Below, piece after piece: positions 1 through 7,910 of a stretch of DNA of 32,872 bases. The stretch is from an uncultured Pseudomonadota bacterium. GTDB taxonomy: Bacteria; Myxococcota_A; Bradymonadia; Bradymonadales; GCA-2716585. Position 1 is the stretch's first letter; every line of letters begins with the position of its first letter. Location: positions 1 to 32,872 of the forward strand of contig CAKZKQ010000318.1 of the NCBI GenBank assembly GCA_937123825.1, written 5' to 3'. The notes under the pieces were generated by a model. The model was not told the origin of the DNA, did no database searches, and saw only the letters and a program-made list of their open reading frames with translations. The position numbers and the translations under genes are program-made.

Positions 1-97
1 CGCAAGTGAGTTCCGTGGTTCCTGGCGCCGTTAGGGCCGCCCAAAACCGCTATTGCGAGGGAGTTACGTGAGTCCTGGCGCCGCCGGGGCCGCCCCA
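1..97. repeat. Two tandem copies of a GC-rich dispersed repeat
   Basis: Positions 1-47 and about 52-97 carry the same block: a GTGAGT-like start, then CCTGGCGCCG, then a GGGCCGCCC end. A third, closer match to the first copy lies at 21821-21868. All three sit just 3' of a minus-strand gene. The core GGCGCC-GTTA-GGGCCGCC can fold into an imperfect hairpin with one bulge, so a REP-like element or a transcript-end structure is possible. The first copy may continue left of the window. Confidence 0.7.
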
Positions 98-108
98 AAC
101 GTCCCAAA

Positions 109-1908
109 CTAGATGAGGCGGGTGATAGCCCACAGCTCTTGGGTGTTGAGTGTGGTGTTGGTGGAGATGAGCCATACTTCGCCGTTTTCTTCGATGACGC
201 GGCGGAGTTCGGCCAGCAGAACCCGCATTCGGTCGTAGACTGTGGCGTCGAAGACGCGTTGGCGTTCTTCCAGCGTCATGTCGGTGTCCAGTTTGGGTAG
301 GGGGGCGTCGTGGGGCAACCAGTGGGCGCTTTCGACGCGGCCTGCGCGCAGGTTGAGCACGCGTCGGCCAAGGAGCGGTCTGTGTCTGGGTGTCCATACC
401 AGCGTGGAGTGCGCCAAGCGGCTGAGCCACTGGCCGCGGCGCACTCGAAGCGCGCCGATCATGATCACTGAGCCCAGGACGACCGACACCAGCCCTGGGG
501 ACCATTGCCATTCGGGCTTGTCTTGGGCCTTTTCTGGGGTCAGGGGCTCTTCTTCGGTGTTGTCGGCGGCTTCTTTGCGGGCTTTTTTGCGCTCTCGGGC
601 CTTCTGGCGAGCCTCTTGACGGGCTTCCCAGAGTTTCTCTCCGACGCTCCAGATTTGAGTCAGTGAGTCTTCGGGGCTGAGGTTGTGGCGCTTGACCAAT
701 TCCTCAAGCCCGGCCTGGAGGCATTCGTCGTCTGGGAGCTTTTCTGGCTGGGCCCCCAGCATCAGCGCCCGCTGCTCGTCTTTGGGCAGCGGTCCGCCTT
801 TGAGGACTTCCACCAGGAGTCGCAGCGGCTCCAGGGTGTCGACGGATCGCAGCGGTCCCAACAACGGGCCGCGCCCGGGGACGCAGCCCACCAGCGGCTC
901 TAGCCCGGGTTGGGTGGCAAAGCCGACCCGGCGCCCTTCGTCTTGCAGGGCAATGTTGTAGGGCGGGCTGTGGCGCTTGATCTCGTCTGACTCCAGGACC
1001 GCGGCCTCGAGCGCGGAGCCCGTTTCGGTCACCTTCAGGTCGTGCACGCAGGTGAGCATCTCCAGCGTGCGCTCCTGGTGGCCCCGGCGCTTTTGAAAAT
1101 AGCTGTTGACGCGCCGCTTGAGCGACATCGCCTTGCCCACGTAGAGCACCTGACCGGTGCGGCCCACCATGCGGTAGACGCCTGGCGCGTCGGGCAACCC
1201 CAGACGGCGCTCACGGGGCAGGGCAAAGGTCCCTTTGCTCCCTTTGACGCGCTTTCGGCCAGCCGTTTGAGCCATCCACTGGACCAGCGCCGGGTGAGTC
1301 TCCACGCCCTGCACCATCAAGAGTTCCACCAGCCCTTTCCAGACCGCCGCCGTGGCCAGGACGTGGTGCGGCGCGCGCTTTAAGCGTGTCACTGGATGCC
1401 CAAAATACCCCGCCACCGCCTTGATCCCGCACCGGGGCAGGTCCGGCAGCAGCTTGCGCGCCAGCCCGTGGCTGCAAAAGAGCGGCGGTGCCTGCGTGCC
1501 ACCTGCGCGGCCGCAAAGGTCCTCCAAAAACCGACGCTCAAACTGCGCGTAATGGGCCACCACCAGCGGCTGACCTTGATCAGACACCTGCGGCAAGCCC
1601 ACCAGCGCTGCCTCAAACCCAGCCCAGACCTGTCCCACTGGCCGCGCGCCCTTCAAATCCGACGCCCGAATCCCCGTCATCCGCGAGATGTGCTTTGGAA
1701 TCCGCGCCCCACCGGGCAGCTCGATCACCGAAGACTCCACCCTGGGCGCCCCCGGATCACAGGCCCGAAACCGCGCCCAGGCCATCTCCAACGCGTGGCC
1801 CTTGTCCGGCGACGCCCCGGTGGTCTGGATGTCCACCAGCACCACCTCCAGCGCGTCCAAACCCTCGCCGTTCACAGGCTCCACATTGTTGTTGGATGAC
1901 AGTTCCAT
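109..1908 (-). CDS. DnaQ-like (DEDD) exonuclease domain fused to GIY-YIG nuclease, with C-terminal extension
   Basis: This 599-residue protein has an N-terminal DnaQ-type exonuclease fold (about residues 20-200) followed by a UvrC/Cho-like GIY-YIG nuclease (about 241-322), the order known from actinobacterial DnaQ-GIY-YIG fusions. GIY-YIG hallmarks are present: GVY at 243-245, YVGKA at 256-260, the Arg-rich KRRV, a Glu in VLESDEIK and the PPYN end. The exonuclease acids look degenerate: DIQ replaces DIE at 26-28, FER replaces the usual FD near 123, and the final Asp after the HH pair at 181-182 is missing. A charged, probably coiled-coil segment (about 425-460) precedes a hydrophobic stretch (472-488) that could be a membrane helix. 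The frame is open upstream to a GTG at 1980, but the ATG at 1908 has a GGG-rich site before it and starts just ahead of the domain. A role in DNA processing or repair is inferred. Confidence 0.85.
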   Translation of the reverse strand: MELSSNNNVEPVNGEGLDALEVVLVDIQTTGASPDKGHALEMAWARFRACDPGAPRVESSVIELPGGARIPKHISRMTGIRASDLKGARPVGQVWAGFEAALVGLPQVSDQGQPLVVAHYAQFERRFLEDLCGRAGGTQAPPLFCSHGLARKLLPDLPRCGIKAVAGYFGHPVTRLKRAPHHVLATAAVWKGLVELLMVQGVETHPALVQWMAQTAGRKRVKGSKGTFALPRERRLGLPDAPGVYRMVGRTGQVLYVGKAMSLKRRVNSYFQKRRGHQERTLEMLTCVHDLKVTETGSALEAAVLESDEIKRHSPPYNIALQDEGRRVGFATQPGLEPLVGCVPGRGPLLGPLRSVDTLEPLRLLVEVLKGGPLPKDEQRALMLGAQPEKLPDDECLQAGLEELVKRHNLSPEDSLTQIWSVGEKLWEARQEARQKARERKKARKEAADNTEEEPLTPEKAQDKPEWQWSPGLVSVVLGSVIMIGALRVRRGQWLSRLAHSTLVWTPRHRPLLGRRVLNLRAGRVESAHWLPHDAPLPKLDTDMTLEERQRVFDATVYDRMRVLLAELRRVIEENGEVWLISTNTTLNTQELWAITRLI

Positions 1909-2008
1909 CGGCCCTTTTGACCTCATGCCAAAGCACAGAAGCGCGACCCTCTCTGGGGCAGCCCAAATGGCCCCAAACACCGCGCCTTTCTTCTGCGCTT
2001 TGGCAGCA

Positions 2009-2593
2009 TCAGAAAGTCTTGCACATGGTCACAGAACCCCCTTCGGGCTCCCCAGAGATCTCAAAACCAAAGCGCTCATACAAACGCAGCGCAGGGTTCG
2101 ACACAGAGACGCTCAAACTCACGGCTGGATGCACTTTGGCGGCCGCCTCCAGGGTCAAGGTCAGCAAACGACTGCCCACCCCCTGCCCCCTATGCCCAGG
2201 CCACACCGCCATCGAAAGCTCAGGGATCTCCTCAGCCACAAACCCATATCCTCGCCGTTCTCCCGTCCACCGACGCACCCAGGCCGCCCCCACGGGCGCT
2301 CCCCCGCGCTCGGCCAAAAAACCAAGGTCATCGACGCCGTCATCACCCCACATCCAACCATCCACGTAGAGCGCAATCGAAGGCAGGCGCACCACATCCG
2401 GCGCAAAAGGCTCGGCGCCAGGAGGCCGGTGCAAAGCATGGTAAAGGGCGTCCCAAAGAACGGGCTCGTCCGCCAAAACCAACCCTCGATAAACACAATC
2501 TTGAAGCAACGCCCCACCCCACCCATCGCATCCGCACCGGGCCGCCCCAGCGCCATCCTGAACAGACCCGCAAAATACAACAAGAGCGCCCAA
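2009..2593 (-). CDS. GNAT-family N-acetyltransferase
   Basis: The C-terminal half shows the GNAT acetyl-CoA binding pattern: a WPGHRGQGVGSRLL motif (the R/Q-x-x-G-x-G/A loop), a following helix, then SNPALRLYERFGF, the classical beta-6/alpha-4 signature. The acetyl acceptor cannot be told from sequence. The N-terminus is uncertain: the frame opens at a TTG at 2593, there is no early ATG, and a TTG at 2509 preceded by a G-rich stretch is an alternative that would remove about 28 residues with little family character. It lies 100 bp upstream of the DnaQ-like/GIY-YIG gene on the same strand and could share its transcript. The GNAT assignment is firm, the substrate unknown. Confidence 0.8.
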   Translation of the reverse strand: MGALVVFCGSVQDGAGAARCGCDGWGGALLQDCVYRGLVLADEPVLWDALYHALHRPPGAEPFAPDVVRLPSIALYVDGWMWGDDGVDDLGFLAERGGAPVGAAWVRRWTGERRGYGFVAEEIPELSMAVWPGHRGQGVGSRLLTLTLEAAAKVHPAVSLSVSVSNPALRLYERFGFEISGEPEGGSVTMCKTF

Positions 2594-2706
2594 CCACGCA
2601 CACCCCAGCGCACCACACCAAACCCCTACGAGCCCTCCATCTCAGCCACGAACCGCCTGGTCCTTGAACTGTCAAAAGGCCCGCGGCTGGGCAGCGGCCC
2701 ACGGAT

Positions 2707-3132
2707 TCACTCGGGTGCCTCCGGATTGGACCTCGCGGAGGCAAAGAGCCGCTCTTTGGTCAGCGTGCGCGCCTTGATTTGCCGCAACGACTGGTTTGGC
2801 TTCTCGGCCCACATCAACTCGCAGCCGTCCTCGATCTCTTCATAGACCGGCAAGATCTCCACCACCCCCTCAAACCGCCACTGGACCTCCACGCCGTCTT
2901 CCCCGCCCTTGTAGGGCTCGGTGTGCTGCTCGCGGCCAATCGACGCCACCTTGTCAAAGGCCTCCTCGGGGCTGGCCGCTTTGACCAACACCGTATTCTC
3001 CCAAACCAAAAACCTGGCGCTCTCGTCGTCAATGTCGGCGCGGTGAAGCTCAAAAAACCGAAGCTGATAGGTGCCGACATACCAACCCACCGGCGAAACG
3101 CTTTGCACAGGCCTAAAAACCTTGTCATCCAT
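2707..3132 (-). CDS. DUF4288-like small protein
   Basis: This encodes 141 residues with no signal peptide or membrane helix. A central WYVGTYQLRFFEL segment, then ENTVLVKAASPEEAFDKVASIG and a WRFEGVVEILPVYEEIEDGCEL end, follow the pattern of DUF4288 proteins (Trp-Tyr start, an EEA-x-x-KA helix, then Trp-Arg-Phe-x-Gly-Val). I assign the family by memory of this pattern. The ATG at 3132 is preferred over an in-frame GTG at 3180 because CAGG lies at suitable spacing before it and the extra residues look unrelated. The function of the family is not known. It sits between two other small minus-strand genes. Confidence 0.7.
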   Translation of the reverse strand: MDDKVFRPVQSVSPVGWYVGTYQLRFFELHRADIDDESARFLVWENTVLVKAASPEEAFDKVASIGREQHTEPYKGGEDGVEVQWRFEGVVEILPVYEEIEDGCELMWAEKPNQSLRQIKARTLTKERLFASARSNPEAPE

Positions 3133-3216
3133 CCGAAAAACCTGATGCGAACCCGCAAAACAGAACCAATACAGACCCACCCAATGGCACCAAAGCCAAG
3201 GGCGTCCGGAGCCGAG

Positions 3217-3675
3217 CTACAACGCAGCACTCCCAGGTTCAAAGTTCCCGTGCTCATCCACGCAAAACCGGGGCACATGGCCCCCAAAGACCTCCAGCGC
3301 GTCGTCCAGATAGAGTTCGGCGCCCTCTTCCCCCCAAAAGGTCACCGATTGGAGCCTGAAGGCCTCCACAAAACCATGCAGATCAAGCTCGGGAGCGGGC
3401 GGATCCACCCCCTGCCTCCAATCGCAATACATCCCCCAAAACATCTCTTCAGCGGCCTTCAACCGCAAGGTCCGCTCGGTCCCGCACAACACAGCCCACA
3501 AGGAACGCGCCCGCTCCAAATCCTCACCCCGAGCCTCCCCCGCCTCCACCACCGACTCAATGTACACACGCAGCCCATAACCGGGTGAAAGCTCAGCCCT
3601 CCCCGCCCACCATCCCAGCTCCGCATCCCAGGTCAGCGTCCCAAACACAGCATCTTCCAAGACCTCAACCCCCAC
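3217..3675 (-). CDS. Hypothetical protein, DUF2262/DUF2004-like
   Basis: This is a 152-residue soluble, acidic protein. The opening FGTLTWDAELGWWAGRAEL, the YIE strand, the middle ARSLWAVLCGTERTLRLKAAEEM helix and the late LYLDDALEVFGGHVPRFCVDE resemble DUF2262/DUF2004 proteins, which start with a FGxLxxD-x-x-x-x-WxG strand pair. The start is a GTG at 3675 with GAGG seven bases upstream. No catalytic residues can be named. It heads a run of four minus-strand genes with gaps of about 80-115 bp, so a loose operon is possible. Confidence 0.65.
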   Translation of the reverse strand: MGVEVLEDAVFGTLTWDAELGWWAGRAELSPGYGLRVYIESVVEAGEARGEDLERARSLWAVLCGTERTLRLKAAEEMFWGMYCDWRQGVDPPAPELDLHGFVEAFRLQSVTFWGEEGAELYLDDALEVFGGHVPRFCVDEHGNFEPGSAAL

Positions 3676-4090
3676 AAACCCACCTCAACCGCTTTGTTCC
3701 AACCCAAAGGCACCCCAAACGCCTTTAAACCGCACCTCAACCCAAACACACTCCTCACCAACCCGCCCCACCCACAAGACCAGACAACAACTCGCCCTTC
3801 AAACAGAGACGACATACACCCAGACGATCGGCTTGAACCCACGGATGAGATCTGCGCCGTGCACAAACCGTTCGAGCCCGAGAAATTCGCCTCTTTGGGC
3901 CCAGAAAAGCCCGACGATGAGGGCTTGGATCGCGTTTTTGAGCCGTCGGACCATTTAGACGCAACTGAAAGGGTCACAGACCGATAACCCTATGCAGAGG
4001 GGAGAGCGCTGGGCTGTTGAAGAACTGGTGGAATGGTTCTATCATGAACATGGTGTACCGATGACAATAAGAGACGGAGACACAGAGCAG
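3676..4090. other. Divergent intergenic region with one doubtful small ORF
   Basis: This stretch separates the minus-strand gene starting at 3675 from the plus-strand gene starting at 4091. It holds the weak candidate ORF at 3799-3954 and presumably promoters for both directions. No convincing -35/-10 pair was recognised. The plus frame is open back to 3992, but its first 33 residues look non-coding. Confidence 0.5.
3799..3954 (-). CDS. Possible 51-residue small protein
   Basis: An ATG at 3954 opens 51 codons with protein-like composition: a basic start (MVRRLKNAIQ), a hydrophobic stretch (ALIVGLFWA) and a second hydrophobic end (PIVWVYVVSV). No good ribosome binding site is visible and no family is recognised. 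It may be a small membrane-associated protein, a remnant, or chance in GC-rich DNA. Confidence 0.25.
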   Translation of the reverse strand: MVRRLKNAIQALIVGLFWAQRGEFLGLERFVHGADLIRGFKPIVWVYVVSV

Positions 4091-5707
4091 ATGCATCGAC
4101 GCTCATGTTCTGAGCAAGGGTATGTTTGGGTAAAGACCACCAGTGCCGTGTGGCGCTTGATGGGTTGCCTGATCTTGGGGTTGTGGGTTGGGTGGTCCTC
4201 TTCGGCGGCATTGGCCAATGATGGGGGGCGAGCAGCGTTGGTGGCGGTGGAGTACATGCCGTCGGGGGGCAATAGTCAGCCGTTGGTGACGCCTCGGGTG
4301 GAGGAGTTGGGGCGCTCGATGGAGCGGCTGTGGAGTGGCCGAGTCTGGGGAGCGCAGCAAACCACCGATGAGGTCAAGCGCACATGGACCTTGAGGCCCA
4401 GGCGCGAGGTTTTAGGACGGATTGATGAGACGGTGCCCAAAGCTCAGGAGCGGTTTCTGCTTGAAGGGCCCGAGACCAGCATCAACGCGCTGGAGAGCCT
4501 GCTCAAAGACGCCGACGAGATGCTGCCCTCCATCGCCAGCTCGCCGGCCCATGCCACCATGCTCCTGAAGGCCCATCTTTTGCTGTGGCAGGGGTTGGCG
4601 GCAGAGGATCCCAAACAAGCCAGGCTTGGTGCGGTGATGGGCGCGGCAGCGCGGCGGTTTCCAACGGCGGTGGTGGACACACAGCAGTGGCCTCCCGATG
4701 TGGTCGAGGCCTTTTCGGTGGCCCAGCAAGCGCTGGTGGAGCAAGGCACCAGCCTGACTTTTGACATGCGCCAGGTCTCGGGCGATGGGTGTCGGCTCTT
4801 TGTCAACGGACTTGATTATGGAGATGGGCGAGGCGGCGGTGTGGCTGTGGCCCGCGGAGCGGCCTACCACGTTGGGGTGCGCTGCGGTCAGTTGGGGGCG
4901 ATGTCTCCGCCACGACGCGTGGTGACGGAAGGGCACCAGACGGTGGCTTTGGATGTGGATTTGACCCAGCGCTTGCTGATCACCAGCGCTGGGGTCGCCT
5001 TGAGCCTTCCACAAGGCCCCGAAGCCGTGGCAGACGCCGCTCGGTTTGCCAGCGCCCTCGGACGCGCCTTGCAAGTCAGCGATGTCGTGCTCGCCGGGAT
5101 ATTTGAAGACGAAAGCGGACAAAGGGTCTTGCAACTGGACCGGATCAACGTGGCCGCAGAGGCGCGGACGTGTTCGGTCAGACTCCTGGCCGATGATGCC
5201 AGCGCCTGGGACATCGACAAGTCGGTCCACGCCCTTCATTTGCAGAAACCAACGGCGTCGGCCCCAGTGTCTTTTGCCAGCCAGGACAACATCTATCGCT
5301 CGGTCGATGAGTACGTGGAGTGGGCCGGCGACGAAGGCAGCTATCCCTTGACCTGGACCTTCAGCACCCTGGCCACGGGGGTCCTGGTCGGCGGCGGTGT
5401 GTTGGCCTGGATGACGTCCAGCAAAGAGGATGAGCTGGCCAAGTGCATCGCCAACAGCGCCTGCCGAGCCTCCAACGAAATCCACGCCCTGCGCGGCGAT
5501 GTCGAAGACTTCAGCTCACTGCGCACAGGGTTCTTTGTGGGCGGCGGCGTGCTGGCGTTGGGAGCGCTGGGCTTCTACTTCCTGGAGAGTCCCAGCAACA
5601 AAAACGTGCTGGCCCCCGACCCACCACCACGCGCTGGAGACCTGCGCCTATCCCCCACCGTGGGCGCGCAAGGCATGGGCTTTGAGTTGATGATGCTATT
5701 TGACTAA
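4091..5707 (+). CDS. PEGA-like secreted/membrane protein with two C-terminal membrane helices
   Basis: The ATG at 4091 (GGAGA upstream) gives 538 residues with a Sec-type signal: a charged start, the hydrophobic run MGCLILGLWVGW, and a likely cut after SSSAALA. A PEGA-like beta segment lies at about 222-267 (GCRLFVNGLDYGDG, then VARGAAYHVGVRCG), the kind of domain found in envelope proteins of delta-proteobacteria. Two glycine-rich hydrophobic helices follow near 422-441 and 478-498, separated by a short loop with two Cys. This layout matches PEGA proteins that pair a periplasmic part with a C-terminal membrane anchor. An earlier in-frame ATG at 3992 exists but would bury the signal peptide. 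It lies 100 bp before a Cys-rich lipoprotein on the same strand. The exact role is unknown. Confidence 0.75.
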   Translation: MHRRSCSEQGYVWVKTTSAVWRLMGCLILGLWVGWSSSAALANDGGRAALVAVEYMPSGGNSQPLVTPRVEELGRSMERLWSGRVWGAQQTTDEVKRTWTLRPRREVLGRIDETVPKAQERFLLEGPETSINALESLLKDADEMLPSIASSPAHATMLLKAHLLLWQGLAAEDPKQARLGAVMGAAARRFPTAVVDTQQWPPDVVEAFSVAQQALVEQGTSLTFDMRQVSGDGCRLFVNGLDYGDGRGGGVAVARGAAYHVGVRCGQLGAMSPPRRVVTEGHQTVALDVDLTQRLLITSAGVALSLPQGPEAVADAARFASALGRALQVSDVVLAGIFEDESGQRVLQLDRINVAAEARTCSVRLLADDASAWDIDKSVHALHLQKPTASAPVSFASQDNIYRSVDEYVEWAGDEGSYPLTWTFSTLATGVLVGGGVLAWMTSSKEDELAKCIANSACRASNEIHALRGDVEDFSSLRTGFFVGGGVLALGALGFYFLESPSNKNVLAPDPPPRAGDLRLSPTVGAQGMGFELMMLFD

Positions 5708-5807
5708 GATTTGATGTTATCGGTCCAATGTTGGCGGTCCCAGCAGCCCCGCAAAGGCCTTAAAAACGACGAAGACGACACAGATAAAGGCGTGGAGCAC
5801 AGAAAGA

Positions 5808-7856
5808 ATGAACAAGAGCGTCAAAGCCAAACTCTGGCCCTGGCTCATGGCAGCATCAGTGCTGCTCTTGTCGGCGTGGATGCTGACAGGATGCAGCGAC
5901 CCGGAACTCTTTGAAGAATGCGTGCGCGACGAAGAGTGCGCCGAAGACGAAATCTGCCTCAACCTCCTGTGTCAGCCGCCCCAATGCGACACGGACGAGA
6001 TTGCTTGCGGGCGAAACTGCGTCAACCCACGCATCGAGCTTGAATTCTGCGGCGGGTGTAACGGCTGCCCTGGAACAGACAACGCCGAAGGCATCCAGTG
6101 TCTTGAGGGTCAGTGCATCTATCGCTGTCTCGACGGCTTTGTGGACGTCAACGACGACATCAACGACCCCAACGGCGACGGCTGCGAATGCGTTCCCGAC
6201 GGTCCTGAAGTCTGCGATGGCGTCGACAACGATTGCGACGGCCTCGTTGATGCCATGGATGACAACCTGGAGCCCTGCGATGCCGAAGACGGCACCGAGG
6301 CTGCCTGCATCGCAGGTGCTTGCGAGTTGGCTTGCTCTCCCGGGCTCGTCGATGTCAACGGAGACCTCGGTACGGGCGGCAACGGTTGCGAGTGTGAGCC
6401 CACTGGTGAAGAGATTTGTGATGGCATCGACAATGACTGCGATGGCCTCACCGATATTGAAGATGAAGACCTTGAGGTGAGCGATGAAGTCTGTGATGGC
6501 ATCGACAACGACTGTGATGGCGATGTGGACGGCGATGATGATGACTTCACGCTGCCCACATGCCAATTGACACAAGGGATCTGCCAGGGCTCGTTGACGC
6601 GATGCGATGCGGGCAGTGCGGTTGAATGCAGCGTTGACCAATACACTCGCCATGCAGCGAGCCAAGATGGTCGCTTCCAGAACAACGAGACCTTCTGTGA
6701 CAACATCGACAACGACTGTGATGGCCAGACGGATGAACTCTGCTGCGGGGAAGGCACCAACGCCACCGAATTGATCTCCCGCGACGAGCGCTTCATCAGC
6801 CTTTTTGATGCAGCATCCAATTCAGAGGGTTCTTTGACGGCCGTCGCCATCGCTCAAGACGGCAACGCGGGGGTCATTTTGGTCCGAGAAGACCTGAGCG
6901 TCGCCCACGAATCCTTCAACATTCTGGCCAACACTTTCTTCATCCACCGCGTAGACATCCATTGGTCCACACCAGAACAGGCCTTCCGCCTCGTTCAGGC
7001 CGAAGACGAGCGCTTGCTCTTCAGGAGCATTTCAACCACCGGTCAACTCAGCAGCCTCCGAAGCATCGAACTGGGATTCACTCTGGTCGATCTCCAAACG
7101 TTCGACCTCGCCGAGGACCGCTTCCTGGTCGTTGGCCTGACCGATGACCATCGCATCGTTGGAGCGTTGATTGACACCGTCGAGGGGACGCTCATCACCA
7201 CCACAGCATTGGAGCTTGATGGAGAGGTGCGTTTGAGCGCCATCAGCAACCTCGCACCTCTCAACTCAACGCAGTTTGAGGCTGCCATCAACTTCTACAC
7301 CCTCGGCGGCGAGTTTGGCATTGAGCAAACACACCAGATCTTGTGGTTGGGAGCCAATGTCCAAGGCGGCAGCGCGCTCCAACTTGAAGAAAAGCAAATC
7401 ATTGCACGACCGGTCCATGATGATGTTGGACGGCGCTCAGACCGCGCGTTCATAGAGCAAGACAGGCTCTACCACGTACGCCAGGACAGCAACACACTCA
7501 CCATCGCCTACACCACACTGAACTCCAACAACTTCACCACCGTGCACACCCTGGTGAACAATGAAGAGTTCCGCTTCCTCCACATCGAAGGCGTGGTTGA
7601 GTTCGATGACCACATCGTCCTTGTCGCAGACACAGAGCCAGGCCTCCGGCCATTGGTGAGGGATGATGAACTGGGTGGTGTCAGCGGGATTCAGGTGTCG
7701 CTGCTCAACACCAATACATTCCACAAGAAGCGCCTTGTCCCCACCAACCTAGGCGCGCTGGCCATCATGAATGTCCAAAACGCGGATGGCGAACAAACGG
7801 ACTACACCCTCGGCGTTGCCTTGCTTAACGAAGAAGGCTCACTCCTCTGCCCTTAA
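5808..7856 (+). CDS. Cys-rich lipoprotein with four MopE-type CDGxDNDCDG motifs
   Basis: This 682-residue protein begins with a lipoprotein signal: basic start, hydrophobic core, and lipobox LTGC with Cys29. Residues 30-130 are rich in Cys and Asp. Four copies of the CDG-x-DNDCDG motif follow at 136-145, 204-213, 229-238 and 297-306 (the last has CDN). This motif is known from MopE/SACCP-type and many myxobacterial surface proteins and is suspected to bind metal ions. From about residue 320 to the end the protein has almost no Cys and alternates strand-like hydrophobic segments, suggesting a beta-propeller or beta-sandwich domain of no recognised family. It is expected on the cell envelope facing outward or in the periplasm. 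Its partner and substrate are unknown. Confidence 0.85.
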   Translation: MNKSVKAKLWPWLMAASVLLLSAWMLTGCSDPELFEECVRDEECAEDEICLNLLCQPPQCDTDEIACGRNCVNPRIELEFCGGCNGCPGTDNAEGIQCLEGQCIYRCLDGFVDVNDDINDPNGDGCECVPDGPEVCDGVDNDCDGLVDAMDDNLEPCDAEDGTEAACIAGACELACSPGLVDVNGDLGTGGNGCECEPTGEEICDGIDNDCDGLTDIEDEDLEVSDEVCDGIDNDCDGDVDGDDDDFTLPTCQLTQGICQGSLTRCDAGSAVECSVDQYTRHAASQDGRFQNNETFCDNIDNDCDGQTDELCCGEGTNATELISRDERFISLFDAASNSEGSLTAVAIAQDGNAGVILVREDLSVAHESFNILANTFFIHRVDIHWSTPEQAFRLVQAEDERLLFRSISTTGQLSSLRSIELGFTLVDLQTFDLAEDRFLVVGLTDDHRIVGALIDTVEGTLITTTALELDGEVRLSAISNLAPLNSTQFEAAINFYTLGGEFGIEQTHQILWLGANVQGGSALQLEEKQIIARPVHDDVGRRSDRAFIEQDRLYHVRQDSNTLTIAYTTLNSNNFTTVHTLVNNEEFRFLHIEGVVEFDDHIVLVADTEPGLRPLVRDDELGGVSGIQVSLLNTNTFHKKRLVPTNLGALAIMNVQNADGEQTDYTLGVALLNEEGSLLCP

Positions 7857-7910
7857 AAGCACCGAAACAAATCCCCCCAAAGGCCACACTCGCCCTCAAC
7901 ACACACTGCT

